39,444 nt of DNA from Clostridia bacterium (GCA_017428625.1 JAFRQM010000032.1:1-39444), one strand, 5' to 3'; shown: positions 7,977 to 16,544, counted from the stretch's first letter. Notes: generated by a model not told the origin, from the letters alone. Numbers and translations are program-made.

Positions 7977-9428
7977 ATGTCGAAACTCAGTTCATTAACC
8001 GAAAACAAATATACGCTCAGAGATATCTTCGTGCGCAACCACGAGGTCTGGCTCGCCATACCTCTCTTTTGTTATCTTCTCACCCCCGTTGTGCATATGA
8101 TTGTTTTCGCTGCAAATTATTCGGTTAATACTGAAGATTTTGACAAAATAATTCATACAATCAAGACCGGTGAAAAAATCGGGGATTACTATACTGAGAT
8201 TATCTTCTTGTTTACAGTTGTAGCTGCAATTATTGCTTTGACAGCTTTTATTTCCCACCGGGTTTTTGCTAAAAAGGTCAAGTTAAAAAAAGGCTTTGAT
8301 ATTGTTCCGTTTTCTCTTTTTGCGCTTGTATGCTTGCTTGTTATTGTTTCAACTATAGTTAATGGAACGGATAGTTCGATGATTTTCGGTTTTTCAGCCA
8401 GAGGAGAGGGAGTGGCAATGGTTTTGTGTTACTTCCTGGTTTATTATTTTTGCGGGTCGTTGGTCAGAAATGAAAATCTCAAATATTGTGTTATTTATTT
8501 TTTTATTTTAACAAGTGTTATAATCAGCGCATTGGTGTTGATTAACAAGTTTTTATTTAAAATAAATATGTTTGCCTATGGTTCTTTCGCTGCCATCTTC
8601 TACCATTTTAACTTCTACGCCTACTACCTTACAATCGCCATTATGCTCTCGGCGGCGCTGTTTGCGCTTAAAAAAAACAAAGCGGCGCGGATTTTCTCGT
8701 TTTTTTCGCTCTGCCTCAACTCAGTTGTTCTCGCGTTCAATGACAGCTTCGGCGGCTTCCTCGCCTGCCTTGTGGCGTTCGTTTTCCTGATTGTCGCAGC
8801 CTCAATCAAAAAGGGAAAATTCAGTTTTTCCGCTCTTGCGACACTGCTCGTTTTCCTCGCAATCTGTTTTGCGGTCGGTCTGAAATACGAAAGCTTTTTC
8901 AGCGAACTCGTTACTCTCGGCAGCGATGTTGAAAAAATCGCAACCAACGCAGAAGACGCCGACAGCGCAGGAACCTGGCGCTGGGGATTGTGGCGCAAGA
9001 CCTGGGAATACATCAAAGAAAGACCGTTTATCGGTTACGGAATTGAAGGCACCGTTGAGCGTCTGGCTGAAGATACCGGAACAGAAAAAGTTCACAATGA
9101 ATACCTCGACTACGCCGTCGAATACGGTATTCCGGCCGCGCTGCTCTACATCGCCGGGCTTATGTCGATTTTTATAAAAGCCCTCATCAGAAGAAAAAAT
9201 GTTGACAACGCAACTCTTGTCTGCCTTGTCGCGTCGCTCGGCTACATCGGCTCGGCGTTTTTCGGCAACAGAATGATTTTCATCCTCCCGTTCTTCTTCA
9301 TTTTCTTAGGTCTCGCGAACAGCACCGAGCCGCCTTATGAAAAACTCGGCCTTGAAAAAGAAGAAGCCGCAAAAGCGGCGACTCTTCAAAATGAGGTTAA
9401 CGAAACGGCGCAGGATGTGGAAGAATAA
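7977..9428 (+). CDS. O-antigen ligase/polymerase family membrane protein (Wzy/WaaL-like)
   Basis: Polytopic protein of 483 residues with about 10-12 membrane helices, predicted to polymerise repeat units or ligate finished glycan outside the membrane. The family block GEGVAMVLCYFLVYYFCGS lies in the middle. The large external loop holds GTWRWGLWRKTWEYI, the ERPFIGYGIEG motif and a conserved HNEYLDYAVEYGIPAALLY. GGAGGT lies just before the ATG. The 5' half (to about 8570) is AT-rich like the cassette upstream while the 3' half is GC-rich like the chromosome, so the gene may be a recombination mosaic. It is a paralogue of the gene at 12730-14142, with the same HNEY block and a similar SAFFGN near the C-terminus. 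The tail is Glu/Ala-rich. Confidence 0.87.
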   Translation: MSKLSSLTENKYTLRDIFVRNHEVWLAIPLFCYLLTPVVHMIVFAANYSVNTEDFDKIIHTIKTGEKIGDYYTEIIFLFTVVAAIIALTAFISHRVFAKKVKLKKGFDIVPFSLFALVCLLVIVSTIVNGTDSSMIFGFSARGEGVAMVLCYFLVYYFCGSLVRNENLKYCVIYFFILTSVIISALVLINKFLFKINMFAYGSFAAIFYHFNFYAYYLTIAIMLSAALFALKKNKAARIFSFFSLCLNSVVLAFNDSFGGFLACLVAFVFLIVAASIKKGKFSFSALATLLVFLAICFAVGLKYESFFSELVTLGSDVEKIATNAEDADSAGTWRWGLWRKTWEYIKERPFIGYGIEGTVERLAEDTGTEKVHNEYLDYAVEYGIPAALLYIAGLMSIFIKALIRRKNVDNATLVCLVASLGYIGSAFFGNRMIFILPFFFIFLGLANSTEPPYEKLGLEKEEAAKAATLQNEVNETAQDVEE

Positions 9429-9461
9429 TTCGAATATTTATTAATTGCCATTTAAAAAGAG

Positions 9462-9491
9462 CCCCCTGCTTTTGAAAATAAAGCAGGGGCA
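9462..9491. terminator. Terminator between convergent genes
   Basis: GCCCC(C)TGCTTT at 9462-9473 pairs with AAAGCAGGGGC at 9481-9491. On the minus strand the hairpin is followed by a run of five T, giving a good intrinsic terminator for the DUF6056-like gene. The plus-strand T-run is weaker. Confidence 0.8.
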
Positions 9492-9510
9492 TAAGGTTTT
9501 ATGATTTTTG

Positions 9511-10866
9511 TCAATCGTCAGTCTGTATCCCTGTAATTGAATTTACGCCATAATATTTAGCCATTGAATCATTTGGCCATGAATCACAATCAGCAGTGTC
9601 AATATATTTCAGACCATCAATTGCGCTGTATTTGGTTTTCGGAAGAATATCCTGAATTTTCACATCATATTGACCGTTATTTCTGCAATCTAGAATATAC
9701 TGACGGTTTTCTCTTATTAAGGAATTTGTTCTGTAAACATCAAACAGCCCAATGCCTAAGATAATAATTGAAAACGCTGCAAAACAACATATTATTTTAA
9801 AAACATTTTTTCTATACCCTGTTTTTTTGTTCAATTCGTTAATCAAAACCAGATCAGCGACAACCATTAGAATGACACTGAAGTATCCTCTCCTGTCAGA
9901 CTGAACCGGAACAAAGACCAATAAAAATAATGAAACAAACGAGCCGAAGACAAATATTAAGCTTGTTTTTATTGCCTTTTTTTCTTTTGCCAACAACAGA
10001 AACATTGCTGAAATAATAAAAACAGCAACAACAGGCATATATGAGCCGGTAATTAACAAACATCCTCTTATTCTTGATAATATAAGTCTCGGACCGATAA
10101 AGCCAAACAGACTAAGTTTTAATCTTCCTCTGCTTGCCGTCGCAGGCACAAACACCATAGAGACATAACCTGTAAATGAAGTTATAAGGCTGAGATAATA
10201 AAAAATCTGAACCTTTTCTTTTTTTATAATCTTTATCAGAAGTGTAATACCTGCCATTGCCATCACTGCGGCGGAACCGTTCTCGCTGAAAGCGCCCGCA
10301 ATAAAGCCGAACAGAACAAACAATACTTTCAATACAGTATTATATGAAGCAGGAGCGTTTTTGTATAATTTATAATACGGCAAAAAGAACACAAGGTGAA
10401 CAACAGAGGCAATAAGATAATTGCAGGAACCGTCCAGCCAGAAGTTCACCTGACCGAAAGCCGGCTGAGCCAGCCAGATTAAACCGAACACGCCGAAAAC
10501 AATCAACGCCTTGCCGTCATACGGGCTTATTTTAAAATCAAAGGCATAATAAATAATCAGAAGCAGTTCAGCCACGAAAAACAAAGGGTTTATAATATCA
10601 AAAACAATATCGGGGAATATAAGAAAAAACTGAACTATCCCGTGCGGAATAACTCTGCCGTTTGCATATACGCGGTGAACCTTCATGGATTCTGCTATAT
10701 CGGCAATGCTTTTAACTCTTTCTCCCGTTGCCCAGTTGTAACAGTAACCGAAGTCATCAACAACCTTCGGCGTGAAATAATTACCGAGAAACATTATAAT
10801 ATATATTATCAAAATAACGGCGCAAAAGTATATGAATGGTTTGTTTTTGCGTTCGGCCTTAATCAT
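9511..10866 (-). CDS. Multi-spanning membrane protein, DUF6056-like (possible GT-C fold)
   Basis: A 451-residue membrane protein with about 11 hydrophobic helices. The first outside loop has VVDDFGYCYNWATGERV, an acidic DD near helix 1 that recalls lipid-carrier-dependent GT-C glycosyltransferases and the DUF6056 family. VNFWLDGSCNYL and FSENGSAAVMAMAG also fit that family from memory. I infer, without proof, that it glycosylates a surface polymer. The ATG follows TGAGGTGA with good spacing. It runs against the polysaccharide genes and ends at a shared terminator. The base composition is fairly AT-rich. The C-terminal soluble segment (about residues 385-451) lies after the last helix. Confidence 0.7.
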   Translation of the reverse strand: MIKAERKNKPFIYFCAVILIIYIIMFLGNYFTPKVVDDFGYCYNWATGERVKSIADIAESMKVHRVYANGRVIPHGIVQFFLIFPDIVFDIINPLFFVAELLLIIYYAFDFKISPYDGKALIVFGVFGLIWLAQPAFGQVNFWLDGSCNYLIASVVHLVFFLPYYKLYKNAPASYNTVLKVLFVLFGFIAGAFSENGSAAVMAMAGITLLIKIIKKEKVQIFYYLSLITSFTGYVSMVFVPATASRGRLKLSLFGFIGPRLILSRIRGCLLITGSYMPVVAVFIISAMFLLLAKEKKAIKTSLIFVFGSFVSLFLLVFVPVQSDRRGYFSVILMVVADLVLINELNKKTGYRKNVFKIICCFAAFSIIILGIGLFDVYRTNSLIRENRQYILDCRNNGQYDVKIQDILPKTKYSAIDGLKYIDTADCDSWPNDSMAKYYGVNSITGIQTDD

Positions 10867-10945
10867 CTTTTCACCTCATTGAACAGTCTTCGCACATATA
10901 TTATATTAGAGAGTCGCATAAAATACAAGATGTAGTGATTATTCA

Positions 10946-10965
10946 AAATAGTTTAAAAACTATTT
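10946..10965. promoter_or_regulatory. Inverted repeat overlapping a -35 box (operator candidate)
   Basis: AAATAGTTT (10946-10954) and AAACTATTT (10957-10965) form a perfect 9-bp dyad with a two-base centre. It runs into the -35 element at 10964, as an operator would. Confidence 0.45.
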
Positions 10966-10991
10966 GATTTTAATAAACTATATGTTATAAT
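10964..10991 (+). promoter_or_regulatory. Promoter of the VWA-protein gene
   Basis: TTGATT (10964-10969), a 16-base spacer and a perfect TATAAT (10986-10991) lie 33 bases before the start codon. The same -35, spacer length and -10 recur before the second O-antigen ligase gene. Confidence 0.7.
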
Positions 10992-11023
10992 AAAACCATA
11001 CGAAATCATAGGGAGTTGAATGT

Positions 11024-12616
11024 ATGAAAAAAAGTGTTCTGGCAATTTTACTTTGCGTTTTGATGGCGAGCCTTACATTTGTGCCCGCGTTTGCGGCTGA
11101 AATCGCAAGTGTGGATACAAGCGCTCTCCCCGAAATCAGCGTTGAAGTTGACGGAGCGGGCAGCGTCAAAGCCGACAGCGTCAAGGCAACCCTTGACGGC
11201 AAAGAACTCGGCGTAAGCGGCGTCAAGGCGGCAAAAGCGTCTTCAACCGAGTGGATTATTATGGTTGACACATCCGCTTCAAACAACAAGCAGGAGTTCG
11301 CTTCCGAAAAAGAGGGCATAAAAGCGCTCATCAAATCGCTCGGTGAAAACGAAAAAGTGGTTCTTTATACATTTGATGAAAAAGTCGAGAAGGTTCTTGA
11401 CGGCTCCGAGAGCAAAGAAGCGGCGGTAAAAAAAGTTGACGCTATCAACTGCGACGGTCAGCACACCGCTTTTTACGCGGCGGCTTCAACGGCTGTTGAC
11501 CTTGCGAAAGCAAGCAAAGCGGACAATGTCGTTCCCGTAATTTATTCCGACGGCGAAGACACCAGCAAAGACCCTAAAATAACCGCCACAAAGAAAAAGG
11601 TCGCCGATTCAAAGGCGGCAATCAAAGGCTTTTATCCTTCGGGAACAAAATCAGAGCATTTAAAGAATTTCAAAGCACTCGCCGAGTCATCGGGCGGCTC
11701 TGTTGCCGCTTTCACACCCAAAGGGTCGGGCACTCAGCTTAAAAAAGCCAACCCGCAGGCAGACTCGCCCGCAGGCAAAACAACAATAAACTTTACCGCG
11801 TCTGAGAACATCGACGCCAGTGACGCGGCCGTTCTTTCAATAGATTTGGGCGACGGCAAACCCATCACCAAAGAAACAAAAGTTTCCGCGTGGTCACCCG
11901 AACCCGCAACTGAGGTTGAGACCACCGAGGTTAAAACAACTCAGGCTCCTACAACCGAAGCGCCCTCAACAACTCAGGAGCAGACAACACAGGCGGTAAC
12001 AACCGAGGCGACAACACCCGCGGCAACAGAAACAACCTCCGAAGATGAAACACAGGCTGTCACACAAGAAACAACCGTTGAAGAAACGCAGGAGATTGAA
12101 ACTGTTCCCACCACTTCAGCCGCGCCCGAAAAGAGTTCAATGCCGATAAGCAAAATCGTCGGAATCGCGGCCCTCGCGCTCGCTGTGCTCCTTCTGATAT
12201 TCTTCCTTGTCGCCAAAAAGAAAGATAAATCACCCGAAGACGGCGAAGAAATCCCCGAAACGGAAGAAGTTCCCGAAGCGGAAGAACAGGAAACACTCGC
12301 CGAAGAGCCCGAAGAAGAGGAAGAAGAACCCGAGGAAGAAGAGGCAGAGGAAGAAGTCGAAGAGGAGGCAATGGTTGAACCCGAGCCGGAACCCGAATTT
12401 GAATTTGAGCCGGAACCCGAACCCGAGCCCGAACCGGAGCCGGATCCCTATGAAGAGGAAGACGCAAACGATGAAGATGAAGACGAACTTCCTCCCGCTC
12501 CCGAACCCGAACCGGAACCCGAGCCGGAACCCGTTCCCGAGCCGGTAAAGAAGCCGAAAGAAAAGAAGAAAAAGACAAAGAATAAAGGTCAGTTCCAGTT
12601 CTTCTTTGAAGAATAG
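11024..12616 (+). CDS. Membrane-anchored VWA-domain protein with acidic Pro-Glu tail
   Basis: Exported protein with a signal peptide (residues 1-24, ending AFA) followed by a von Willebrand A domain. The metal-ion adhesion site is intact: DTSAS (82-86), a Thr in DGQHTAFYAA and the Asp of YSDGED. A second small beta domain is followed by a Thr/Glu/Pro-rich linker (about 290-370), one membrane helix (about 375-397) and a cytoplasmic tail of some 130 residues. The tail is dominated by Glu and Pro-Glu repeats and ends in a Lys-rich stretch and QFQFFFEE. VWA domains bind protein partners through Mg2+. The gene lies between two glycan ligase/polymerase-like genes and has its own promoter and terminator. 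Partners are unknown. Confidence 0.85.
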   Translation: MKKSVLAILLCVLMASLTFVPAFAAEIASVDTSALPEISVEVDGAGSVKADSVKATLDGKELGVSGVKAAKASSTEWIIMVDTSASNNKQEFASEKEGIKALIKSLGENEKVVLYTFDEKVEKVLDGSESKEAAVKKVDAINCDGQHTAFYAAASTAVDLAKASKADNVVPVIYSDGEDTSKDPKITATKKKVADSKAAIKGFYPSGTKSEHLKNFKALAESSGGSVAAFTPKGSGTQLKKANPQADSPAGKTTINFTASENIDASDAAVLSIDLGDGKPITKETKVSAWSPEPATEVETTEVKTTQAPTTEAPSTTQEQTTQAVTTEATTPAATETTSEDETQAVTQETTVEETQEIETVPTTSAAPEKSSMPISKIVGIAALALAVLLLIFFLVAKKKDKSPEDGEEIPETEEVPEAEEQETLAEEPEEEEEEPEEEEAEEEVEEEAMVEPEPEPEFEFEPEPEPEPEPEPDPYEEEDANDEDEDELPPAPEPEPEPEPEPVPEPVKKPKEKKKKTKNKGQFQFFFEE

Positions 12617-12635
12617 TAACGCGTAAACACAATGA

Positions 12636-12666
12636 GGCTTGCAGAGTTGTTTCTGCAAGCCTTTTA
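12636..12666 (+). terminator. Terminator after the VWA gene
   Basis: GGCTTGCAGA (12636-12645), loop GTTGTT, TCTGCAAGCC (12652-12661), then TTTT. Confidence 0.85.
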
Positions 12667-12671
12667 TGTAT

Positions 12672-12699
12672 TTGATTGTTTATGAAAATGTGATATAAT
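12672..12699 (+). promoter_or_regulatory. Promoter of the second O-antigen ligase gene
   Basis: TTGATT (12672-12677), a 16-base spacer and TATAAT (12694-12699). It is identical in both hexamers and in spacing to the promoter of the preceding VWA gene. Confidence 0.7.
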
Positions 12700-12729
12700 A
12701 CAAACACAGTTATTTCGCGAGAGGTTAAA

Positions 12730-14142
12730 ATGAACTACATAAAACAGTTGTCTGACTTCTTTGAAAAAAACAAAAACAGAAATTTCACCGTTTCCGAAAT
12801 ATCGGAGGCGTGTTCGGATGTGTTCGCCTGCCTTGCCGGCGTCATATTCTGCCTTTTGCCCGTTTCGGTTTTCGCTTATCTTCAGTTGACAGGGTCGTGG
12901 AAACTGCTGACAACATTTCCCGTTATTGCGGAGGTTTTCAATTTTTTCGCGGTGCTGTCAGGCGTTGCCGGAGCGGTTATGTATTTTTACAATTCAAGAA
13001 AAACACCGCTTAAAAGCGTATTGTCGGATAACATACCTTCACTTATATTCTTCGCGCTTTGTTTGTGGATGCTCGTCTCAACAGCCGTAAACGGTTTCAC
13101 AACCGACGCGCTCAAAGGCGGCGAATACCGCAACGAAAGCCTGTTTTCTTTTTTCGTTTATTTTCTTGTTTATTTTTTCTGTTCCTCAACAATAAAAAAA
13201 GAAAAATTCAAAAAAGCCGCCGTATATGTTCTGCTTGCCTGCTCCTGGATTGCCGGCGTAACGTCGCTTATTCACAGGTTTGTTTCTCCGCTTGTCTCAA
13301 TGGAAGAAATCGACAGCGGCCGCATAAGCTTTGTTTTTCATCAGTTCAATCATTACGGCTATTACCTGACGGTTGCAATAACGCTTTCGGCAGCGGTTTT
13401 TGTTTTTGAAAAAGGTCTTAAACAAAAACTTTTCGCCGGCATAACTTTTTGCTTTAATTCCGTTGCGCTTACGGTTAACGCGACATTCGGCTGTTTTCTG
13501 GCTGTCTGCGCGGCTCTTGTTTTTCTTGCAATTATCGCGGGAATACTTGAAAAAAGATTCAGCATAAGCGCCGTTGTTCCTTTTGTTTTGTTTTTATTTG
13601 TTTCATTTGTAGCGGGGCGTTTTTTCAACTCGTTTTTCACCGACCTTGCGGGTCTGTTTGAAGATATTAAAATGATTCTCGGCAAAAGCGAAAACGCCGC
13701 TTCCGGAGTTTCGCTCATAGGCGCCGATTCGGCGCAGAATGTCAGAACGGCAGGGGATGCCGGCACGGGCAGATGGTCGCTTTGGACTTCGACCGCCCGG
13801 TATATCGGCGACCGCCCGCTTTTCGGCAGCGGAATTGAAGGGATCGGCAGAAGGCTTGAAAATGAAACAGGCTACAGTGACCGCCCCCATAACGAATATC
13901 TGCAGTATGCAGCGTTTTTCGGCATACCCGCGGCTGTGCTTTATATCTCCGGCGTTCTCGCGGTTTACATCAAAGCGCTCAGACGCAGAATGAATCTTGA
14001 TAAAACTTCTGCCGTCTGCCTTGTTGCCGCTTTCGGTTATCTTGTTTCCGCGTTTTTCGGCAACACAATGTATTACACCGCGCCTTTGCTCTTCATTTTT
14101 CTCGGCATAGGCTCGTCGGTTGAAAAATGCAGAAAAGAATAA
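12730..14142 (+). CDS. O-antigen ligase/polymerase family membrane protein (paralogue)
   Basis: A 470-residue polytopic membrane protein closely similar in layout to the one ending at 9428. It has about 10-12 helices, an external loop with TGRWSLWTSTARYI and PLFGSGIEGIGRR, the conserved PHNEYLQYAAFFGIPAAVLY, and a C-terminal SAFFGN block. It probably joins or polymerises lipid-linked glycan outside the cell membrane. Unlike its paralogue it is GC-rich throughout, as expected for a resident chromosomal copy. GAGAGG lies before the ATG. A stand-alone promoter and the separate terminator upstream show that it is transcribed apart from the main cluster. Whether it acts on the same polymer or another one cannot be told. 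Confidence 0.86.
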   Translation: MNYIKQLSDFFEKNKNRNFTVSEISEACSDVFACLAGVIFCLLPVSVFAYLQLTGSWKLLTTFPVIAEVFNFFAVLSGVAGAVMYFYNSRKTPLKSVLSDNIPSLIFFALCLWMLVSTAVNGFTTDALKGGEYRNESLFSFFVYFLVYFFCSSTIKKEKFKKAAVYVLLACSWIAGVTSLIHRFVSPLVSMEEIDSGRISFVFHQFNHYGYYLTVAITLSAAVFVFEKGLKQKLFAGITFCFNSVALTVNATFGCFLAVCAALVFLAIIAGILEKRFSISAVVPFVLFLFVSFVAGRFFNSFFTDLAGLFEDIKMILGKSENAASGVSLIGADSAQNVRTAGDAGTGRWSLWTSTARYIGDRPLFGSGIEGIGRRLENETGYSDRPHNEYLQYAAFFGIPAAVLYISGVLAVYIKALRRRMNLDKTSAVCLVAAFGYLVSAFFGNTMYYTAPLLFIFLGIGSSVEKCRKE

Positions 14143-14330
14143 TTGCTTTTTTCACCCTTGTTTGATAATCAAAATCTAAAATCCAAACGAGTATGGCGTG
14201 ATGGTCTCGCCTGCCGGCTCGATCGGTGCTTCTGCCTGCGGCAGAGGTGTTTACCGAACACCCGCACCCACATCCCGCCGTAAAATTTGATATAATCTCC
14301 AAACCCGACGGAACGCCGGAACGGCGTTCC
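14143..14330. other. Intergenic region with a GAA-loop hairpin
   Basis: No gene is supported here. At the right end GGAACGCCG (14310-14318) pairs with CGGCGTTCC (14322-14330) around a GAA triloop, touching the stop codon of the next minus-strand gene. No U-run follows on either strand, so it looks more like a dispersed repeat than a terminator. Confidence 0.5.
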
Positions 14331-15161
14331 CTACACAGTTCTTCTTACATACACAAGGTCGTCTTCGAGCGCCTGCCGTTTGAACGCCTCAATGTCATAA
14401 CTCGGTTTGTTTGTCTGCGTGACGGCGGGCGCGGTTTTCACCGTGGCAGGCGACTGCGCGGGCAACGGCTCCTTGCGCTCATCGTAATTGCCTTCAAGCA
14501 CCTTGATAAAATTATCGGGCCTTAAAAACCAGTCAAATGTTATCACCCAGCCCTTCGTGTTTCTGCCGTTCAGAAAGGGGCTGGTTTTTGCTTTTTCAAC
14601 AGCCTCGGTTATCTGCTCTTCGCCGTATTCCCTCAGCCTCGCGCCGAGCATTTTACATCTTGATGAACCCGGTTTTATTCCTTTAATCGCCTTAAGCCCC
14701 GCGTTGTTCCACTTATCAATTATTCGCTGCCTTGCCTGAGCGGCGGCATACAGTTCGTAAGAACTGTTATTCGGTTGTTTATTGTTTGGTTCTTTAATAT
14801 TTATTTGTTTATTATTTATTTGCGGCTGGTTTACCGTAAACGGATTATCCGTAAACGGTTTTGCCGTAAACGGTGAATCTGTAATATTCCACTCGCATTT
14901 TGAAAACCTGCCTTTTTCTCCGTAAGAGTTTATTCTTTTCAAAAATCCGGCTTGTTCAAGTTCCCTGACCGCCGAAATAACGCTGTCTCTCCCGTCTGAA
15001 CAAAGCGCGCATAAACCCCTGACGCTGAAATTCCAGTCGTCGGGAAGCGAAGCAATCATAAAATAAACTCCGAGCGCTTTGAGAGAGATGTTTCTGCTTT
15101 TGAGAACGCCTTTCGGAAGATAAACAAATCCGTCTTTTTCACCTTGCGTAAAGTTTTTCAT
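14331..15161 (-). CDS. Phage-type replication initiation protein (winged helix plus DnaD-like C-terminus)
   Basis: The 276-residue protein has an N-terminal winged-helix domain (residues 1-100: FVYLPKGVLKSRNISLKALG, then RDSVISAVRELEQAGFLKR). A low-complexity linker of PFT repeats and Asn/Gln/Lys follows, then a C-terminal domain ending GWVITFDWFLRPDNFIKVLEGNY, typical of Firmicute phage replisome organiser and DnaD-like proteins. Such proteins bind origin repeats and recruit the helicase loader. GGAGG precedes the ATG. No phage structural, integrase or helicase-loader gene is nearby, so this is an orphan or prophage remnant, though the ORF is intact. The linker DNA contains iteron-like repeats (separate entry), as in lambda gene O. 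Confidence 0.72.
   Translation of the reverse strand: MKNFTQGEKDGFVYLPKGVLKSRNISLKALGVYFMIASLPDDWNFSVRGLCALCSDGRDSVISAVRELEQAGFLKRINSYGEKGRFSKCEWNITDSPFTAKPFTDNPFTVNQPQINNKQINIKEPNNKQPNNSSYELYAAAQARQRIIDKWNNAGLKAIKGIKPGSSRCKMLGARLREYGEEQITEAVEKAKTSPFLNGRNTKGWVITFDWFLRPDNFIKVLEGNYDERKEPLPAQSPATVKTAPAVTQTNKPSYDIEAFKRQALEDDLVYVRRTV
14765..14873 (-). other. Candidate intragenic replication origin: iterons plus AT-rich stretch
   Basis: CCGTAAACGG occurs three times at exactly 15-base spacing (14834-14843, 14849-14858, 14864-14873), with a degenerate fourth at about 14879. On the coding strand these encode the PFTxx repeats. Directly downstream in the gene's direction (14765-14823) is a long A/T-rich tract encoding Asn/Lys/Gln/Ile. 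Iterons followed by a melting region inside an initiator gene is the arrangement of the lambda origin. Origin activity is inferred only. Confidence 0.5.
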
Positions 15162-15371
15162 TTAACCGCCTCCGTCATTGATTGAAAAATGTTTTCATAT
15201 ATAGGCGGAAACGCGGTTTTTCTTGACCTGTTTATGTCAAATTTTAAGCCTTTTGATAAAAATTTAAGAAAAATTTAAAAATAACCCCGTCTGACATACG
15301 AAATCAAAAAGGGCACGGAAACATCCGTGCCCTGCAAATATTTTCTTTCAACCGCATCTGACATCAAATGT

Positions 15372-16544
15372 CTAAAATCTGAAATCCAGAACATACCCCT
15401 TATTGAAATTTCCGCGGTGAAAATATGTCGCCGTTTTCGCGCGCGTGTCAAAAATGACGGTCCATTCGGTGCTGTAATCGTTGACATTGCTCTGAGCGGC
15501 GTCCGCCATAACATCACGCAGACCGGCAGGGGTCATTGTTTTGTTTTTTTCATACTGCTCCATAATGTTTTTGTAGCGCGCAACCGATTTTTGCGAGCCG
15601 ACGCCGTATTTTGAGCCGGGCGTAACATAAAAATTAGTCAGCGCGGGCGTTTCGGTAACATACATTTTGTTGCCGATATACTCAACCGCCACGCTGTAAC
15701 CGCTCGCGTCGGCTATGGCGTAATGAATAACATAGCCGAACGACGCGTGCAGGTCATAGGCGCGCAGCAGTTCAACCGCCTGTTTCGCGCTCGCGGCGCG
15801 GTCAAGAATGAGCCTTATTGCCGTAGATGTTGTCAGGTCGGGTCTGCCGTTGTTCTGATTAATTGAAGCGCCGCTGTCATAAACCATATTGACCGACACG
15901 CACACGCCCTTTTCGTTCATTCCGTCAAGCGGAGTGTAGAGCGCGCAGAAACGCAGAACATCGTCGGTGAGTTCAAAATTTGTTGACGAAGTCATAAAAT
16001 CGGTGTTGACGGTTGAAACGGATTTGTAGCCCTTTGAAGGGTGGCACACAAGAATCATACCGTTGCACCTGTGCCAGTCGAAATTTCTGCCGAAAAGATA
16101 ACCGCCGCCGCTGTTTTCAACGCAAAGCGTGGAGCAGCCGCCCCTTATGCCCCGGAACAGAGGGCCCGCTTTGCCGCCGAGCACCTCGCGCACAAGAAAA
16201 TTCGTCAGGCCGTCATCGCTTGACGCTCCGCCGCCCGCGAGAAAATCCGAAAGCCCGTCGTCGCCCGAAAATTTGGCTATGGTAAAGCCGTTTGAGAGCG
16301 CGCGGATGCTCTCTGTTGCCGTGATTGTTGAAGCGTTGAGCGGTTTTTCCGCTTTCCGCGTTGTTGTTTCGGTTGTTGTTTGCTGTGTAGCGGTTTCGGG
16401 CAGCGTCGTTAAAGCAGTTGAAGCCGCCGCGGTTGTTGAGATTGAAACAGGCGCGGTTGTTACGGGCGTTTCATCTTTGCCCGAACAGCCCGCGAACGCG
16501 AGCGTAACTACCGCGAGCGTAAGGCATAAAGCGCGTTTTTTCAT
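15372..16544 (-). CDS. Lipoprotein Ntn-hydrolase, linear amide C-N hydrolase/acyltransferase family
   Basis: Predicted extracellular lipoprotein that hydrolyses a linear amide bond (choloylglycine hydrolase/carcinine hydrolase/peptidase C45-like fold). The signal peptide ends in the lipobox LAFAGC (Cys20), followed by a Thr-rich spacer to about residue 65. The likely catalytic Cys is Cys137 in RGIRGGCSTLCVEN, which would become N-terminal after self-cleavage, and GYLFGRNFDWH follows as in the family. KGVCVSVNMV and YSVAVEYIG are further conserved strands. The 390-residue length is normal including the spacer. It lies 27 bases after the PHP-domain gene on the same strand, so the two are probably one operon. 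The substrate is unknown; bile salts cannot be assumed. Confidence 0.82.
   Translation of the reverse strand: MKKRALCLTLAVVTLAFAGCSGKDETPVTTAPVSISTTAAASTALTTLPETATQQTTTETTTRKAEKPLNASTITATESIRALSNGFTIAKFSGDDGLSDFLAGGGASSDDGLTNFLVREVLGGKAGPLFRGIRGGCSTLCVENSGGGYLFGRNFDWHRCNGMILVCHPSKGYKSVSTVNTDFMTSSTNFELTDDVLRFCALYTPLDGMNEKGVCVSVNMVYDSGASINQNNGRPDLTTSTAIRLILDRAASAKQAVELLRAYDLHASFGYVIHYAIADASGYSVAVEYIGNKMYVTETPALTNFYVTPGSKYGVGSQKSVARYKNIMEQYEKNKTMTPAGLRDVMADAAQSNVNDYSTEWTVIFDTRAKTATYFHRGNFNKGYVLDFRF

Noticed and set aside
12060..12707. 215-codon Arg/Leu-rich minus-strand ORF
   Set aside because: It is the complement of the Pro-Glu repeats of the VWA protein; low-complexity shadow coding.
14331..15161. 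Intact prophage
   Set aside because: Only the replication-type gene is present; flanking genes are an O-antigen ligase and a lipoprotein hydrolase, with no integrase, capsid, terminase or attachment repeats seen.
15372..16544. Bile salt hydrolase annotation
   Set aside because: The catalytic Cys is internal after a lipoprotein signal and Thr-rich spacer; the sequence fits the wider linear amide hydrolase family and gives no evidence for bile salts.
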